Of a stretch of DNA of 64,000 nucleotides, positions 21,479 through 34,868 are shown in pieces. Position numbers and translations under genes: made by a program. The DNA is from Thermodesulfatator sp. (GTDB lineage: Bacteria > Desulfobacterota > Thermodesulfobacteria > Thermodesulfobacteriales > Thermodesulfobacteriaceae). Location: assembly GCA_027064165.1 (NCBI GenBank), contig JAMOQE010000002.1:1-64000 (forward strand), given 5' to 3'. The notes beneath the pieces were generated by a model that was given only the letters and a program-made list of their open reading frames with translations, was not told where the DNA came from and did no database searches. Each line of letters begins with the position of its first letter. The first letter of the stretch is position 1.

Positions 21479-21999
21479 TTTTTCACCACCTCATAAACTT
21501 CTGGAAGGTGTCTATACTTTTCTGCAAAATCAAGCCCATAGCCTACAAGAAACCCTTTTTCTATCACAAATCCTACATAATCTATCTTTACATTTATTTT
21601 CTTTCTTTCTTTTTTATCTATGAGCACGCATATCTTCACACTTTTAGGTTTGTGAAGCTTGAGGTGATCCTGAAGAAACTTAAGAGTAATCCCTGTGTCC
21701 ACTATGTCCTCCACTAAAATTACATTTTTGTTTTCAAGAGAGGTTTCTACATCTTTGGTAATGGTGACTTCTTCGGAAGAGGTGTCAGACATTCCATAGC
21801 TTTTTACCCTTACAAAGTCCACTTCTACATTGGGATTTTTAATATTTCTTACCAGATCAGCCAGGAAGATAAAAGCCCCTTTTAGCGTGCCTACAAAGAC
21901 TATAGGCTGATTTTTGTAATCTTCATCAATTTTTTCTGCAAGCTCTTTTACCCTTTTCTGAATCTCTTCAGAAGAAATCACTTTTTTTAATTCAGCCAT
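21475..21999 (-). CDS. hpt: hypoxanthine phosphoribosyltransferase
   Basis: VILVEDIVDTGITL PRPP motif; PIVFVGTLKGAFIFLADLVR. Confidence 0.95.
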   Translation of the reverse strand: MAELKKVISSEEIQKRVKELAEKIDEDYKNQPIVFVGTLKGAFIFLADLVRNIKNPNVEVDFVRVKSYGMSDTSSEEVTITKDVETSLENKNVILVEDIVDTGITLKFLQDHLKLHKPKSVKICVLIDKKERKKINVKIDYVGFVIEKGFLVGYGLDFAEKYRHLPEVYEVVKK

Positions 22000-22031
22000 T
22001 AATCTGCCTCCTATACAACAATTTCATATTC

Positions 22032-22130
22032 CTAACCACAATATACTTCTTCTCCCCATTCTGCACAAGCTAAATGTAAGGCATCAAAAGATTGAATTTC
22101 CACGCTTTCAAAATATGTTGCTCTGTTTTT
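22032..22130 (-). pseudogene. remnant of a PIN-domain (VapC-like) protein C-terminus
   Basis: Frame between stops reads KNRATYFESVEIQSFDALHLACAEWGEEVYCG*; DALHLACAE is a typical PIN-domain C-terminal motif. No start and no N-terminal half found. Confidence 0.5.
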
Positions 22131-22149
22131 TTATTTCGTCATTTATTTT

Positions 22150-25697
<3,548 letters not shown>

Positions 25698-25759
25698 AAA
25701 ATCCTCCTTTTACAGAAAAATCTATTAAATTATACCACAATAACTGAAGAATTTCCAGT

Positions 25760-25788
25760 TTGACAAGGCGAAACTTTTCAGGTAAACT
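25760..25788 (+). promoter_or_regulatory. sigma-70 consensus promoter abutting the HAD start codon
   Basis: TTGACA (25760-25765), 17-nt spacer, TAAACT (25783-25788); ATG at 25795. Confidence 0.65.
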
Positions 25789-25794
25789 TTTTTT

Positions 25795-26772
25795 ATGATG
25801 TTTCTTGCTTTTGATTGTGAAGGGCCAATAACCTTAAATGATAATGCCTTTGAATTTTGTAAGGCACTCCTTCCCCGGGGGGATACTTTTTTTACAAAAA
25901 TTTCAAGATTTGACGACTATCTTGCTGATATTAAGAAAAAATCTGGTTATAAAGCAGGAGATACCTTAAAACTTATTCTTCCTTTTTTAAAGCTCTTTGG
26001 AGCAGATAACGAAAAGCTACGGGAGTTTTCCAGGAAAACTTTGCTGTTTCTTCCTGGAGCTATTGAGTTTCTTAAAGAATTCAGAGATAAGCCGCTTTAT
26101 ATTATAAGCACAAGTTATAAACCTTATTTGGAGGCCCTCTGTGAGGTCAGCGGTTTTCCTATGGAAAGGGTGTTTTGCACAGAAGTTGATTTTGACCTGA
26201 TTAATCTTTCAAAGGCCGAAGAGAAAATTCTAAAAAAACTTTTTGATGAAATTCAGGAGATGCCCTCTTTTGAAATACCTCCGGCTGGGCAGGATTACGC
26301 TGTTCTTGATAGACTTGAAGAGATTTTTTTTGAAGAAATCCCCAAACTTGAAGCAGGAAAATTTTTAAAAGTGGTTAATCCTGTCGGAGGAAAGGAAAAG
26401 GCAAGGGCCTGTATGCAAATTGCCAAAGCATTAAATTTACCTTTACAAAATGCATTTTACTGTGGAGATAGTATTACAGACACTGAAGCCCTTCAACTTA
26501 TAAAAGAAGCTGGTGGAATAAGCCTTGCTTTCAATGCCAATAGATATGCCTTAAAAAGTGCAGAGTTTTTTGCCCTTTCTGAAAATGCAAGACTTCTTGG
26601 GGAAATTGCTAAAATGGTGCTTGAAAAAGGTAGAGATGCTTTTATTATTCTTTCAGACGAAGAGAAAATAGGAAAAATCCCTGAGGACAAAGAATCCTTT
26701 GAAGAGCTTGTTAAAAAGAGTGAGAGTTTTCGTAAAAAAGTAAGAGGTGTTCAAATTGGAGCCTTAGGATGA
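25795..26772 (+). CDS. HAD-superfamily hydrolase (EhaR-like)
   Basis: MMFLAFDCEGPIT motif I, YIISTSYKPYLE, FYCGDSITDTEALQLI motif IV. Confidence 0.75.
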   Translation: MMFLAFDCEGPITLNDNAFEFCKALLPRGDTFFTKISRFDDYLADIKKKSGYKAGDTLKLILPFLKLFGADNEKLREFSRKTLLFLPGAIEFLKEFRDKPLYIISTSYKPYLEALCEVSGFPMERVFCTEVDFDLINLSKAEEKILKKLFDEIQEMPSFEIPPAGQDYAVLDRLEEIFFEEIPKLEAGKFLKVVNPVGGKEKARACMQIAKALNLPLQNAFYCGDSITDTEALQLIKEAGGISLAFNANRYALKSAEFFALSENARLLGEIAKMVLEKGRDAFIILSDEEKIGKIPEDKESFEELVKKSESFRKKVRGVQIGALG

Positions 26773-27509
26773 TACCTCTCCAGGATATTTTACCACGCAG
26801 GAATCCTCCTGTAATGACCTATTTGCTTATTTTAATAAATATAATAATATTTTTTTACGAAGTTTCTTTAACGCCTTCAGAAAGAGTAGAATTTTTTAGA
26901 TTATGGGGCTTTGTGCCAGCCAAGTTTTTTGATCCCTACTTTGCGGTCCTTACAGGAGAGCCTGCTTACCAGAAGTATTTAAGCATTTTTACTCATCTTT
27001 TCCTTCATGGAAGCTGGTTTCACCTGATAGGAAACATGTGGACTTTATGGATTTTTGGAGATAATGTAGAGGACAGGCTTGGCCCCTGGAGATTCCTGAT
27101 TTTTTATCTTTTTTGTGGCATTTTTGCCAGTTTTTTCCACGCTTACATTTATCAGAACTCAGTAATTCCTGTAATTGGAGCTTCTGGAGCAATTTCTGGA
27201 GTAATGGGTGCGTATTTTATGATGTATCCTCTGGCCAGGATCATTGTGCTTGTGCCTGTATTTTTCATCCCCTTTCTTTTTGAAATGCCTGCGTTTCTTT
27301 ATTTAATCTTCTGGTTTTTTATTCAGTTTTATAGTGGGCTTTTTTCTCTTGTTTTGCCTCATACCGTGGCTGGAGTGGCCTGGTTTGCCCATGTAGGAGG
27401 CTTTCTTGTAGGAGCGCTTGTTTATAAAGTTTTTTGCAGAAGAGCTTGCAGGTTTTATCAGGACGAATATAGCATTTGTGGGGCTATTATAAAATTTGGG
27501 AAGAAATAG
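26769..27509 (+). CDS. rhomboid-family intramembrane serine protease
   Basis: HGSWFHLIGNMWTLWIFGDNVEDRLG, GASGAISGVMGAYF catalytic Ser, AHVGGFLVG catalytic His. Confidence 0.93.
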   Translation: MIPLQDILPRRNPPVMTYLLILINIIIFFYEVSLTPSERVEFFRLWGFVPAKFFDPYFAVLTGEPAYQKYLSIFTHLFLHGSWFHLIGNMWTLWIFGDNVEDRLGPWRFLIFYLFCGIFASFFHAYIYQNSVIPVIGASGAISGVMGAYFMMYPLARIIVLVPVFFIPFLFEMPAFLYLIFWFFIQFYSGLFSLVLPHTVAGVAWFAHVGGFLVGALVYKVFCRRACRFYQDEYSICGAIIKFGKK

Positions 27510-27518
27510 GAGGGCAGT

Positions 27519-28343
27519 ATGACAGGGTTTGGAGACCTTTTCTGGCTTCTTTTTCTTGCAATGGCAATGCAACCCATTTTAAGGCAAAAATTTCTTGAAA
27601 TTGCCCGGCAAAAGGCCATTGAACAGCTGGAGAAAAAAAGAGGTTCCAGGGTAATTCTCCTTGTACATCGTCAGGAAACTGTAAGTTTTTTTGGCCTGCC
27701 CATTGTAAAATTCATAGACATAAATGACTCTGAGGAAGTTATAAGGGCTATTCACCTTACAGATAAAGATGTCCCTATTGACATAATTTTACACACTCCT
27801 GGCGGCCTTGTGCTTGCAGCCCTCCAAATAGCCCTTGCTATTAAAAAGCATCCAGCCAAGGTTACAGCTTTTATCCCTCATTATGCCATGAGTGGAGGCA
27901 CCCTTATAGCACTTGCCTGCGATGAGATAGTGATGGACGAACATGCTGTCCTGGGGCCTGTTGATCCTCAGCTTGGGCAGTATCCTGCTGCTTCCATTCT
28001 TAGGACCGTTAAAAGAAAACCTATTGAACATGTTGATGACCAGACTTTGATTATGGCAGATATGGCAGAAATGGCGCTAAAACAAATGAAGCAGAACTTA
28101 AAAATCATTCTGGAAGGTAGATATCCTCCCGAACAGATAGATAAACTTGCAGAAATCCTTTCTCAGGGGCATTTTACCCATGATTATCCCATTACCTTTG
28201 ACGAGGCAAAGAAACTTGGTTTGCCGGTAAGCAAGGAAATGCCAGTTGAGGTATATCAACTTATGAAACTTTTCCCTCAACCTACCCGTACCACTCCCTC
28301 TGTGGAATACATTCCCATGCCTAAGAAGAAAGTAAATTCTTAA
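27519..28343 (+). CDS. Clp-like serine protease of the SDH/ClpP-crotonase fold (membrane-associated)
   Basis: IILHTPGGLVLAALQIA...HYAMSGGTLIALACDEIVMDEHAVLGPVDPQLG. N-terminal hydrophobic segment. Confidence 0.85.
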   Translation: MTGFGDLFWLLFLAMAMQPILRQKFLEIARQKAIEQLEKKRGSRVILLVHRQETVSFFGLPIVKFIDINDSEEVIRAIHLTDKDVPIDIILHTPGGLVLAALQIALAIKKHPAKVTAFIPHYAMSGGTLIALACDEIVMDEHAVLGPVDPQLGQYPAASILRTVKRKPIEHVDDQTLIMADMAEMALKQMKQNLKIILEGRYPPEQIDKLAEILSQGHFTHDYPITFDEAKKLGLPVSKEMPVEVYQLMKLFPQPTRTTPSVEYIPMPKKKVNS

Positions 28344-28863
28344 GAACCTTTTCAAAGGCCTTATAATTTTTTTCGCCCCAGAGCACAAATCTTACAAGCT
28401 CTGGGGCTTGATTTTTCTTTAAAAATTCTATAACTGTGGAAAGAGCAATTTTAGCAGCTTCCTCTATAGGATAGCCATAAGCTCCTGTACTAAGAGATGG
28501 AAAAGAGATGGAATTGATATTATACTCAAGAGCAAGCTTAAGGGAGTTTTCATAAGCCTTTTTTAGAAGCTCTGGTTCACCACTTTTCCCGTCTTTATAA
28601 ATAGGGCCTACAGTGTGGATTACATATTTTGCTTTTAAATTTCCTCCTCCTGTAATAACTGCTTCTCCTGTTGGACAGCGGCTATATTTCTCCCTTAGCT
28701 CCTTTAATATTTCTGGGCCACCTTTTCTGTGAATTGCTCCATCAACTCCGCCTCCAGGTATTAACTCTTCATTGGCAGCATTTACAATAGCTTCAGTATC
28801 TTGCTCAGTTATGTCCCCCTGCACAAGCTCAAGTACACATCCATTAATTTTTACCTGCACCAT
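28321..28863 (-). CDS. macrodomain protein (ADP-ribose binding/hydrolase type)
   Basis: GDITEQDTEAIVNAANEELIPGGGVDGAIHRKGG and SFPSLSTGAYGYP. Start moved to ATG 28863 (RBS aaaggagg). Confidence 0.92.
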   Translation of the reverse strand: MVQVKINGCVLELVQGDITEQDTEAIVNAANEELIPGGGVDGAIHRKGGPEILKELREKYSRCPTGEAVITGGGNLKAKYVIHTVGPIYKDGKSGEPELLKKAYENSLKLALEYNINSISFPSLSTGAYGYPIEEAAKIALSTVIEFLKKNQAPELVRFVLWGEKNYKAFEKVLKNLLSS

Positions 28864-28907
28864 GCTTTCCTCCTTTGTTTTCTTTTTATTACTGAAGAAT
28901 GGCGCAT

Positions 28908-29843
28908 TTAAATAAGCAAAGCACCTGATTTTAGTCTTTTTCCGCATGCAAAGGCATGGGCAGAAACTTTCTTTTTCCCTTCAAGCTGGACTTCCTGCAA
29001 AAGGATGGCTCCCTCTCCACACTTCACAAGCACTCCGTCTTTGCTTATGCTAAGTACTGTACCGGGAGGGGTGGATTCTTTTATATCTTGGGCTTTTGCC
29101 CTATAAACCTTGAGGAGCTTTCCTTCTATTTTGGTATGCGCAACAGGCCAGGGTAAAAAGGCCCTTACTTTTCTTTCTATCTGAATGGCAGGCTCTGAGA
29201 ATTCAAAAAAGGCATCCTGCTTTTTTATAAGCGGGGCATAGCTTACTCCTTCTTCCGGTTGAGGAGTAGGGGAGAGCTTACCCTCCCTGTGAAGCTTTAT
29301 TGCCTCGCAAATGGCCTCCTTTCCAAGCCAGCTTAGCTTTTCTGCAAGGGTTATGGCAGTTTCTTCCTCTTCTATAGGAATTTTCTTCTGAAGAAGAATT
29401 GGCCCTGTATCAAGGCCCTCATCCATAAGCATAATGGTGATGCCTGTTTCCTTTTCTCCATTTAAAATAGCATAGTTGATAGGAGAAGCTCCTCTATATT
29501 TGGGAAGCAAAGAAGCATGAATGTTCCAGCAACCAAACTTGGGAACTTCAAGCACTTCTTTGGGAAGGATTTTTCCGTAAGCACATACCACTATTAAATC
29601 AGGGGAAAAGTTTTTTAATTTTTCCAAAAATTCTGGATCTTTCAGTTTTTGAGGGCTGAGCACTTCCAATCCCTTTGAAGTAGCCCATTCTTTTACAGGG
29701 CAGGGAGAGAGTTTCAAGCCTCTTCCTTTTGGTTTGTCAGGCTGGGTAATTACAACAAGGACATCTTCCTTTTCCACAAGGCCTTCAAGAGGAGGGATGG
29801 CGAATGCCGGGCTTCCCATGTAAACTATTTTATATTTCTCCAT
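28908..29843 (-). CDS. fmt: methionyl-tRNA formyltransferase
   Basis: YMGSPAFAIPPLEGL, NIHASLLPKYRGASPINYAILNGEKETGITIMLMDEGLDTGPIL. Confidence 0.97.
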   Translation of the reverse strand: MEKYKIVYMGSPAFAIPPLEGLVEKEDVLVVITQPDKPKGRGLKLSPCPVKEWATSKGLEVLSPQKLKDPEFLEKLKNFSPDLIVVCAYGKILPKEVLEVPKFGCWNIHASLLPKYRGASPINYAILNGEKETGITIMLMDEGLDTGPILLQKKIPIEEEETAITLAEKLSWLGKEAICEAIKLHREGKLSPTPQPEEGVSYAPLIKKQDAFFEFSEPAIQIERKVRAFLPWPVAHTKIEGKLLKVYRAKAQDIKESTPPGTVLSISKDGVLVKCGEGAILLQEVQLEGKKKVSAHAFACGKRLKSGALLI

Positions 29844-29887
29844 AAATCCAGAATAGCATTTTTTAGGAATACTTCAAGATAAGAAAG

Positions 29888-29908
29888 AAGGGGGCTTCAA
29901 GCCCCCTT
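29888..29908 (-). terminator. intrinsic terminator downstream of clpB
   Basis: AAGGGGGC-ttcaa-GCCCCCTT, perfect 8-bp GC-rich stem, pyrimidine-rich on the - strand 3' side. Confidence 0.6.
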
Positions 29909-29919
29909 GATAAAAAGAT

Positions 29920-32502
29920 TTATGCTTTTTTAAAGACAAACTCTCCTTTTTCATCTATGTCAACGAGAATTTTGTCTCCCTCATTAAAAGCTCCCTCAAG
30001 AATTTTTATAGCAAGGGGGTTTTCAATGTATCTCTGAATGGCTCTCTTAAGCGGTCTTGCACCAAATACAGGGTCATAGCCATAATCAGCAAGGGCTTCT
30101 TTGGCCTTTTCTGTAAGCTCAAGCAGCATTCCTTTTTCTGCAAGCCTTTCATTGAGATAACGGATTTGAATCTCCACAATTTTAATAATGTGTTCTTTAG
30201 TAAGATTGTGGAAGATAATTATTTCATCAATACGGTTCAAGAATTCAGGTCTAAATGTGCTCTTCAGGAGCTCCTGGATTCTTTTTTCTATCTCCTCATT
30301 GCTAAGTCCTGTTTCCTGGAAGTAGTGACTTCCCACATTGGAAGTCATAATTATAATAGTGTTTCTGAAGTCCACGGTGCGTCCTTTTCCATCAGTAAGC
30401 CTTCCATCATCAAGCACCTGAAGGAGCACATTAAATACATCAGGATGAGCCTTTTCTATTTCGTCAAAGAGAATCACAGAATAGGGCCTTCTTCTTACAG
30501 CCTCTGTAAGCTGGCCCCCTTCTTCATAACCCACATAACCAGGAGGTGCTCCAATAAGTCTTGCTACTGAGTGCTTTTCCATGTATTCACTCATATCAAT
30601 ACGAATAAGGGCATCTTCAGTGTCAAACATAAACTCTGCAAGGGCTTTAGCAAGCTCTGTTTTTCCAACTCCAGTAGGCCCGATAAACATAAAGGAGCCA
30701 ATGGGTCTTTTGGGATCTTTAAGCCCGGCTCTCGCCCTTCTTAATGCATTTGCCACAGCAGAAATGGCATGATCCTGCCCAACAACCCTCTGCTTTAACC
30801 TCTCCTCAATCTTAAGAAGCTTCTCCCTTTCACTCTCAAGGAGCCTGCTTACAGGAATACCCGTCCACTTGGAAATAATCTGGGCAACATCTTCGGCATC
30901 CACCTCTTCTTTGAGAAACTTGTGCTCTTTCTGAATTTCGGCAAGCTTTTTAGTTTCTTCCTCAAGCTCTTTTTGAAGCTGGGGTATAATACCATATATT
31001 ATTTCTGCAACTCTGTTGAGATCTCCCTGTCGCTCTGCCTGCTGGGCTTCAATCTTGAGTTGATCAATTTTCTCTTTGAGTTTGCGAATTTTCTGTATTA
31101 CTTCCTTTTCCTTGAGCCACTGAGCTTTTAACTTTTCTGCTTTTGCCCTCAGCTCCTCAAGTTGCTCTACAATCTTTTTGTATCTTTCTTTTGCCTTGGG
31201 ATCCGTCTCTTTTTCAAGGGCTACTTTTTCAATTTCAAGCTGTTTTATTTTTCTCTCTATTTCGTCAATTTCAGTTGGCATGGAGTCAATTTCAATACGG
31301 AGCTTGGCTGCTGCCTCGTCTATAAGATCTATAGCTTTGTCAGGAAGGTATCTGTCAGTTATGTATCTATGCGAGAGCATTACTGCAGCTACAATGGCAT
31401 TGTCAGTAATTTTTACTCCGTGATGCACTTCATATTTTTCTTTAAGTCCTCTTAAGATAGCGATGGCCTCTTCAGGAGAAGGCTCATCCACATAAACTGG
31501 CTGGAATCTTCTTTCAAGGGCAGGATCTTTTTCAATGTACTTGCGGTACTCTTCAATGGTGGTGGCACCAATACAGCGAAGCTCACCTCTTGCAAGGGCA
31601 GGCTTTAGCATATTGGCAGCATCCATTGCTCCTTCAGCAGCACCAGCTCCAACCAAGGTGTGAATCTCGTCAATAAAAAGGATTATCTCTCCTTCACTTG
31701 CCTGCACCTCTCTCAGAACTGCTTTTAGTCTCTCTTCAAATTCTCCCCTGAATTTGGTACCTGCAAGAAGTGCTCCCAGATCAAGCTGGATGATTCTTTT
31801 GTTGCGGAGAATCTCTGGTACATCTCCAGCTACTATTCTCTGGGCAAGTCCCTCTACAATGGCTGTTTTTCCAACTCCCGGTTCTCCAACAAGCACGGGA
31901 TTATTCTTTGTTCTTCTGGAAAGGATGTGCATTACCCTGCGGATTTCTTCGTCTCTTCCAATGACAGGATCAAGTTTGCCAGCCTTTGCAAGGGCAGTAA
32001 GATCTCTTCCAAATTTTTCAAGTGCCTGATAAGTGTCCTCTGCATTTTGATCTGTAATCCTCTGGCCCTTTCTTATTTGATTTATAACTTCTTTGGCATT
32101 GGAAAAGGTAATTCCTCTCCGCCTCAGAAGCTCCCCTGCAGGTGTGGAACTATCAAGGATGCTTAAAAACAGGTGTTCTGTGGAGATATACTCATCCCTC
32201 ATTTCTCTGGCAAGGGATTCTGCCCTGTCAAGCACCTGTTTTAGATTCATGGAAAGATAGAGCTGGTAAGCTCCTCCAGAGACTCTTGGGAGTTTTTCAA
32301 TCAATTCCTGCACTTCAGAAGAGATAATTTGAGAATTTACCCCAAGCCTGTCAAGAATAACAGGAACAAGCCCACCTTCCTGATCCACAAGTGCTTTAAG
32401 CAAATGTTCAGGATGCAGCTCGGTATTGTTATAAGACTCAGCTATTCTCTGAGCCTCCTGCAAAGCTTCCTGGGCCTTAAAAGTAAATTTGTCAAGTTTC
32501 AT
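29920..32502 (-). CDS. clpB: ATP-dependent chaperone ClpB
   Basis: Two AAA+ domains ([32 protein letters not shown]) with long coiled-coil M domain between. Confidence 0.97.
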   Translation of the reverse strand: MKLDKFTFKAQEALQEAQRIAESYNNTELHPEHLLKALVDQEGGLVPVILDRLGVNSQIISSEVQELIEKLPRVSGGAYQLYLSMNLKQVLDRAESLAREMRDEYISTEHLFLSILDSSTPAGELLRRRGITFSNAKEVINQIRKGQRITDQNAEDTYQALEKFGRDLTALAKAGKLDPVIGRDEEIRRVMHILSRRTKNNPVLVGEPGVGKTAIVEGLAQRIVAGDVPEILRNKRIIQLDLGALLAGTKFRGEFEERLKAVLREVQASEGEIILFIDEIHTLVGAGAAEGAMDAANMLKPALARGELRCIGATTIEEYRKYIEKDPALERRFQPVYVDEPSPEEAIAILRGLKEKYEVHHGVKITDNAIVAAVMLSHRYITDRYLPDKAIDLIDEAAAKLRIEIDSMPTEIDEIERKIKQLEIEKVALEKETDPKAKERYKKIVEQLEELRAKAEKLKAQWLKEKEVIQKIRKLKEKIDQLKIEAQQAERQGDLNRVAEIIYGIIPQLQKELEEETKKLAEIQKEHKFLKEEVDAEDVAQIISKWTGIPVSRLLESEREKLLKIEERLKQRVVGQDHAISAVANALRRARAGLKDPKRPIGSFMFIGPTGVGKTELAKALAEFMFDTEDALIRIDMSEYMEKHSVARLIGAPPGYVGYEEGGQLTEAVRRRPYSVILFDEIEKAHPDVFNVLLQVLDDGRLTDGKGRTVDFRNTIIIMTSNVGSHYFQETGLSNEEIEKRIQELLKSTFRPEFLNRIDEIIIFHNLTKEHIIKIVEIQIRYLNERLAEKGMLLELTEKAKEALADYGYDPVFGARPLKRAIQRYIENPLAIKILEGAFNEGDKILVDIDEKGEFVFKKA

Positions 32503-32597
32503 ATTTTAACCCCCTTTTTTAATTTTTTTTCTAAATTTTCCTATTGTGAAAAGGTAAATACGGAAAAAGAAGTTTCAATACTGAAAGAGGAAAAATT

Positions 32598-34262
32598 TTA
32601 ATTTTTGCAGATTTTCTTTTGGATTTTTTCCCGATACATTCTTTGATCTGCAACTTGAACAAGTTTTTCCAGAAGATGATAAGGAGAAGGTTTTTCAGTA
32701 GAAGAGGTTATTTCTGATAAAGAAGCAATCCCCGCAGAAAAAGAAAATTCTTTTTCGGGCAAATTTTTTCGGATTCTTTGAAGTAAAACATTTGCCTCTT
32801 TTGTACCTTCTCTGGGGAGCACTATCAAAAATTCATCACCCCCGGCTCTCACTAAGAAATCCGTTTCTCGTATAAGTTTTTTTAATTTTTGAGCAAATTG
32901 TCTTAGGACTTCGTCTCCAGTGTGGTGGCCTAATTCGTCATTGATTTTCTTAAAATTATCAAGGTCTATAAGAATAAGGCTTAAATCATGCCCGTATCTC
33001 AGTGCTTCCTTTAATAAAAGTTCTCCTCTTTCTTCAAAGTATCTTCTATTGTAAAGCCCTGTGAGAGAATCTGTAATACTTAATTGATAATATGCTTTTT
33101 GGGTTTCACAGAGTTTTAACATAACCTTTCTTAATCGTAGTAGATTGTCTATTCTCATATGAAATTCGTGAAAACCAAAAGGGGCCTGTAAAAAGTCTGT
33201 GGCTCCGTTTTTAAAGGCATCTATCAAAATAAAAGGGTCATGAGAGGAAGTATAAACTAAAACCAGTTTTTCATGGTCTTCAAGGGGGAGAGACTGTAAT
33301 TTTTCTAAAAATTCTATTCCACTCATTCCAGGCAGTACCACATTAAGCATAATTAAAAGAAAACGATTAAATTTTATCAGCTTTAAAGCCTCTTCAGCAG
33401 AAGACACAGCTACTGCAAAAAGCCCTTTAAGGGCAAAGTGCCTGGTCAATACCTCTCTAAAAATGGGGTTGTCTTCTATCAATAAGACGGGTAATTTTTC
33501 TTTCTGGCGTTCTTCGGTTATAATGTTTTTGAGATAATGTCTTACCTTCTCTTCGTTCAGATCTTTTTTCCTGATGTAAAGATTTACTCCGCGATAAAAG
33601 GCTTCTTTTACGAATTCTTCATTTAATTCAGAAGTAATCATTACTATTGGGACAAAAAGCTCTTCTTTTCTAAATAAAGAGGTAAGTTCAAGACCTGTAG
33701 TATCCGGTAAATAAAGGTCAAGACTAATAAACCTCAATTCATCCTGATATTGAAAAGCCAGTCTTTTTGCCTGTTCTCCATTTTCTGCTTCCAAGACTTC
33801 AAATTTGTTTTCAGGATTAAGAAGTCTTTTTAGAAGTTTTCTGGTAACAGAAGAATCTTCCACAATGAGAATTTTATTCCTTACCGTAGATTTTTCTCTT
33901 TTTAACTTGCCAAACTGGCTTACAATGCTACTTAATAATTTCTGAGTAAAAGGCTTGGGAACTACAAAGTCGGGCCTTACTTTTCCTTCCCAATTTAGCT
34001 CTTCTGAGGCAGTAAGAAGAATTACCGGAAGATCTTTAAAAGAATCTTTTGCTTTTTCAACTATATTTTCTGCCTTTAAAGGCTCGGGAAGAGTTCTGTC
34101 AAGAAGAAGCACATCAAGCTCTTCCCCTTCTTGATAAAGTTTCTCTTCTGAATTTAAAAGTATTATTTCTCCGAGACCGAATAGATACTTTTTAACGATG
34201 TTTTTTAAAGTAATTCCCGAAATAAAAAGCCCTATTTTTAAACTTTTTCTATTTAAATTCAC
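32598..34262 (-). CDS. multi-receiver (REC x3) GGDEF response regulator
   Basis: ILIVEDSSVTRKLLKRLL, LLIEDNPIFREVL, and RETDFLVRAGGDEFLIVLP. Confidence 0.9.
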   Translation of the reverse strand: MNLNRKSLKIGLFISGITLKNIVKKYLFGLGEIILLNSEEKLYQEGEELDVLLLDRTLPEPLKAENIVEKAKDSFKDLPVILLTASEELNWEGKVRPDFVVPKPFTQKLLSSIVSQFGKLKREKSTVRNKILIVEDSSVTRKLLKRLLNPENKFEVLEAENGEQAKRLAFQYQDELRFISLDLYLPDTTGLELTSLFRKEELFVPIVMITSELNEEFVKEAFYRGVNLYIRKKDLNEEKVRHYLKNIITEERQKEKLPVLLIEDNPIFREVLTRHFALKGLFAVAVSSAEEALKLIKFNRFLLIMLNVVLPGMSGIEFLEKLQSLPLEDHEKLVLVYTSSHDPFILIDAFKNGATDFLQAPFGFHEFHMRIDNLLRLRKVMLKLCETQKAYYQLSITDSLTGLYNRRYFEERGELLLKEALRYGHDLSLILIDLDNFKKINDELGHHTGDEVLRQFAQKLKKLIRETDFLVRAGGDEFLIVLPREGTKEANVLLQRIRKNLPEKEFSFSAGIASLSEITSSTEKPSPYHLLEKLVQVADQRMYREKIQKKICKN

Positions 34263-34294
34263 AGATTTATTATGTTAACATAAAAATTTTTTAC

Positions 34295-34316
34295 TTCAAG
34301 TAATCAGCTACTTGAA
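34295..34316. promoter_or_regulatory. inverted repeat upstream of hsp20, possible operator / heat-shock promoter part
   Basis: TTCAAGTA-atcagc-TACTTGAA; right arm contains CTTGAAA. Confidence 0.4.
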
Positions 34317-34394
34317 ATAAAAAAAAGCGTACTTATTATTTGTAGTGGAACAATTGGAAAAAAGAAAAAATAATAATGAAAGGAGGTGATAAAT

Positions 34395-34838
34395 ATGACA
34401 GAAGTTATGGTATGGCGTCCACTTCAGGAGTTAAAAAGAGAAATGGATCGTATATGGCAGGAATTTTTTGGTAAAACTTATGTGCCAGAAAAATGGGAAG
34501 GTGTAGAATGGGCACCTGCTGTAGATGTTTCAGAAACAGATGACGCAGTTATTGTAAAAGTAGATGTACCTGGAGTAAAACCAGAAGATATGGAAATCAG
34601 TCTTAGTGACAATGTACTTGTAATAAAGGGTGAAAAGAAACGCGAAGAGGAAGAGAAAAAAGAAAACTTCTATAGAATGGAAAGATATTATGGTAGTTTT
34701 ATGAGGGCTATTCAGCTTCCGTGTGAAGTACAGGAGGATAAAGTAGAAGCCCGATATAAAGATGGCGTGCTTAAAATAGTGCTTCCCAAGAAGCCCGAAG
34801 AGGTAAAGAAAGTGATCAAGATAAATGTAGAAAAGTAA
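34395..34838 (+). CDS. small heat shock protein Hsp20/alpha-crystallin
   Basis: VDVSETDDAVIVKVDVPGVKPEDMEISLSDNVLVIKGEK...GVLKIVLPK. Start refined to ATG 34395 with AGGAGGTGA. Confidence 0.95.
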   Translation: MTEVMVWRPLQELKREMDRIWQEFFGKTYVPEKWEGVEWAPAVDVSETDDAVIVKVDVPGVKPEDMEISLSDNVLVIKGEKKREEEEKKENFYRMERYYGSFMRAIQLPCEVQEDKVEARYKDGVLKIVLPKKPEEVKKVIKINVEK

Positions 34839-34846
34839 AATGTGGG

Positions 34847-34868
34847 GGCAGGGGATTATCCCCCTGCC
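34847..34868. terminator. terminator hairpin shared by hsp20 and the convergent oxidoreductase
   Basis: GGCAGGGG-attatc-CCCCTGCC then TTTAAAT; overlaps the 3' codons of the - strand CDS. Confidence 0.6.

Noticed and set aside
30166-32327. Plus-strand ORFs inside clpB (30166-30570, 30581-30772, 31162-31455, 31754-32029 and others)
   Set aside because: Antisense to a highly conserved ClpB reading frame; compositionally artefactual.
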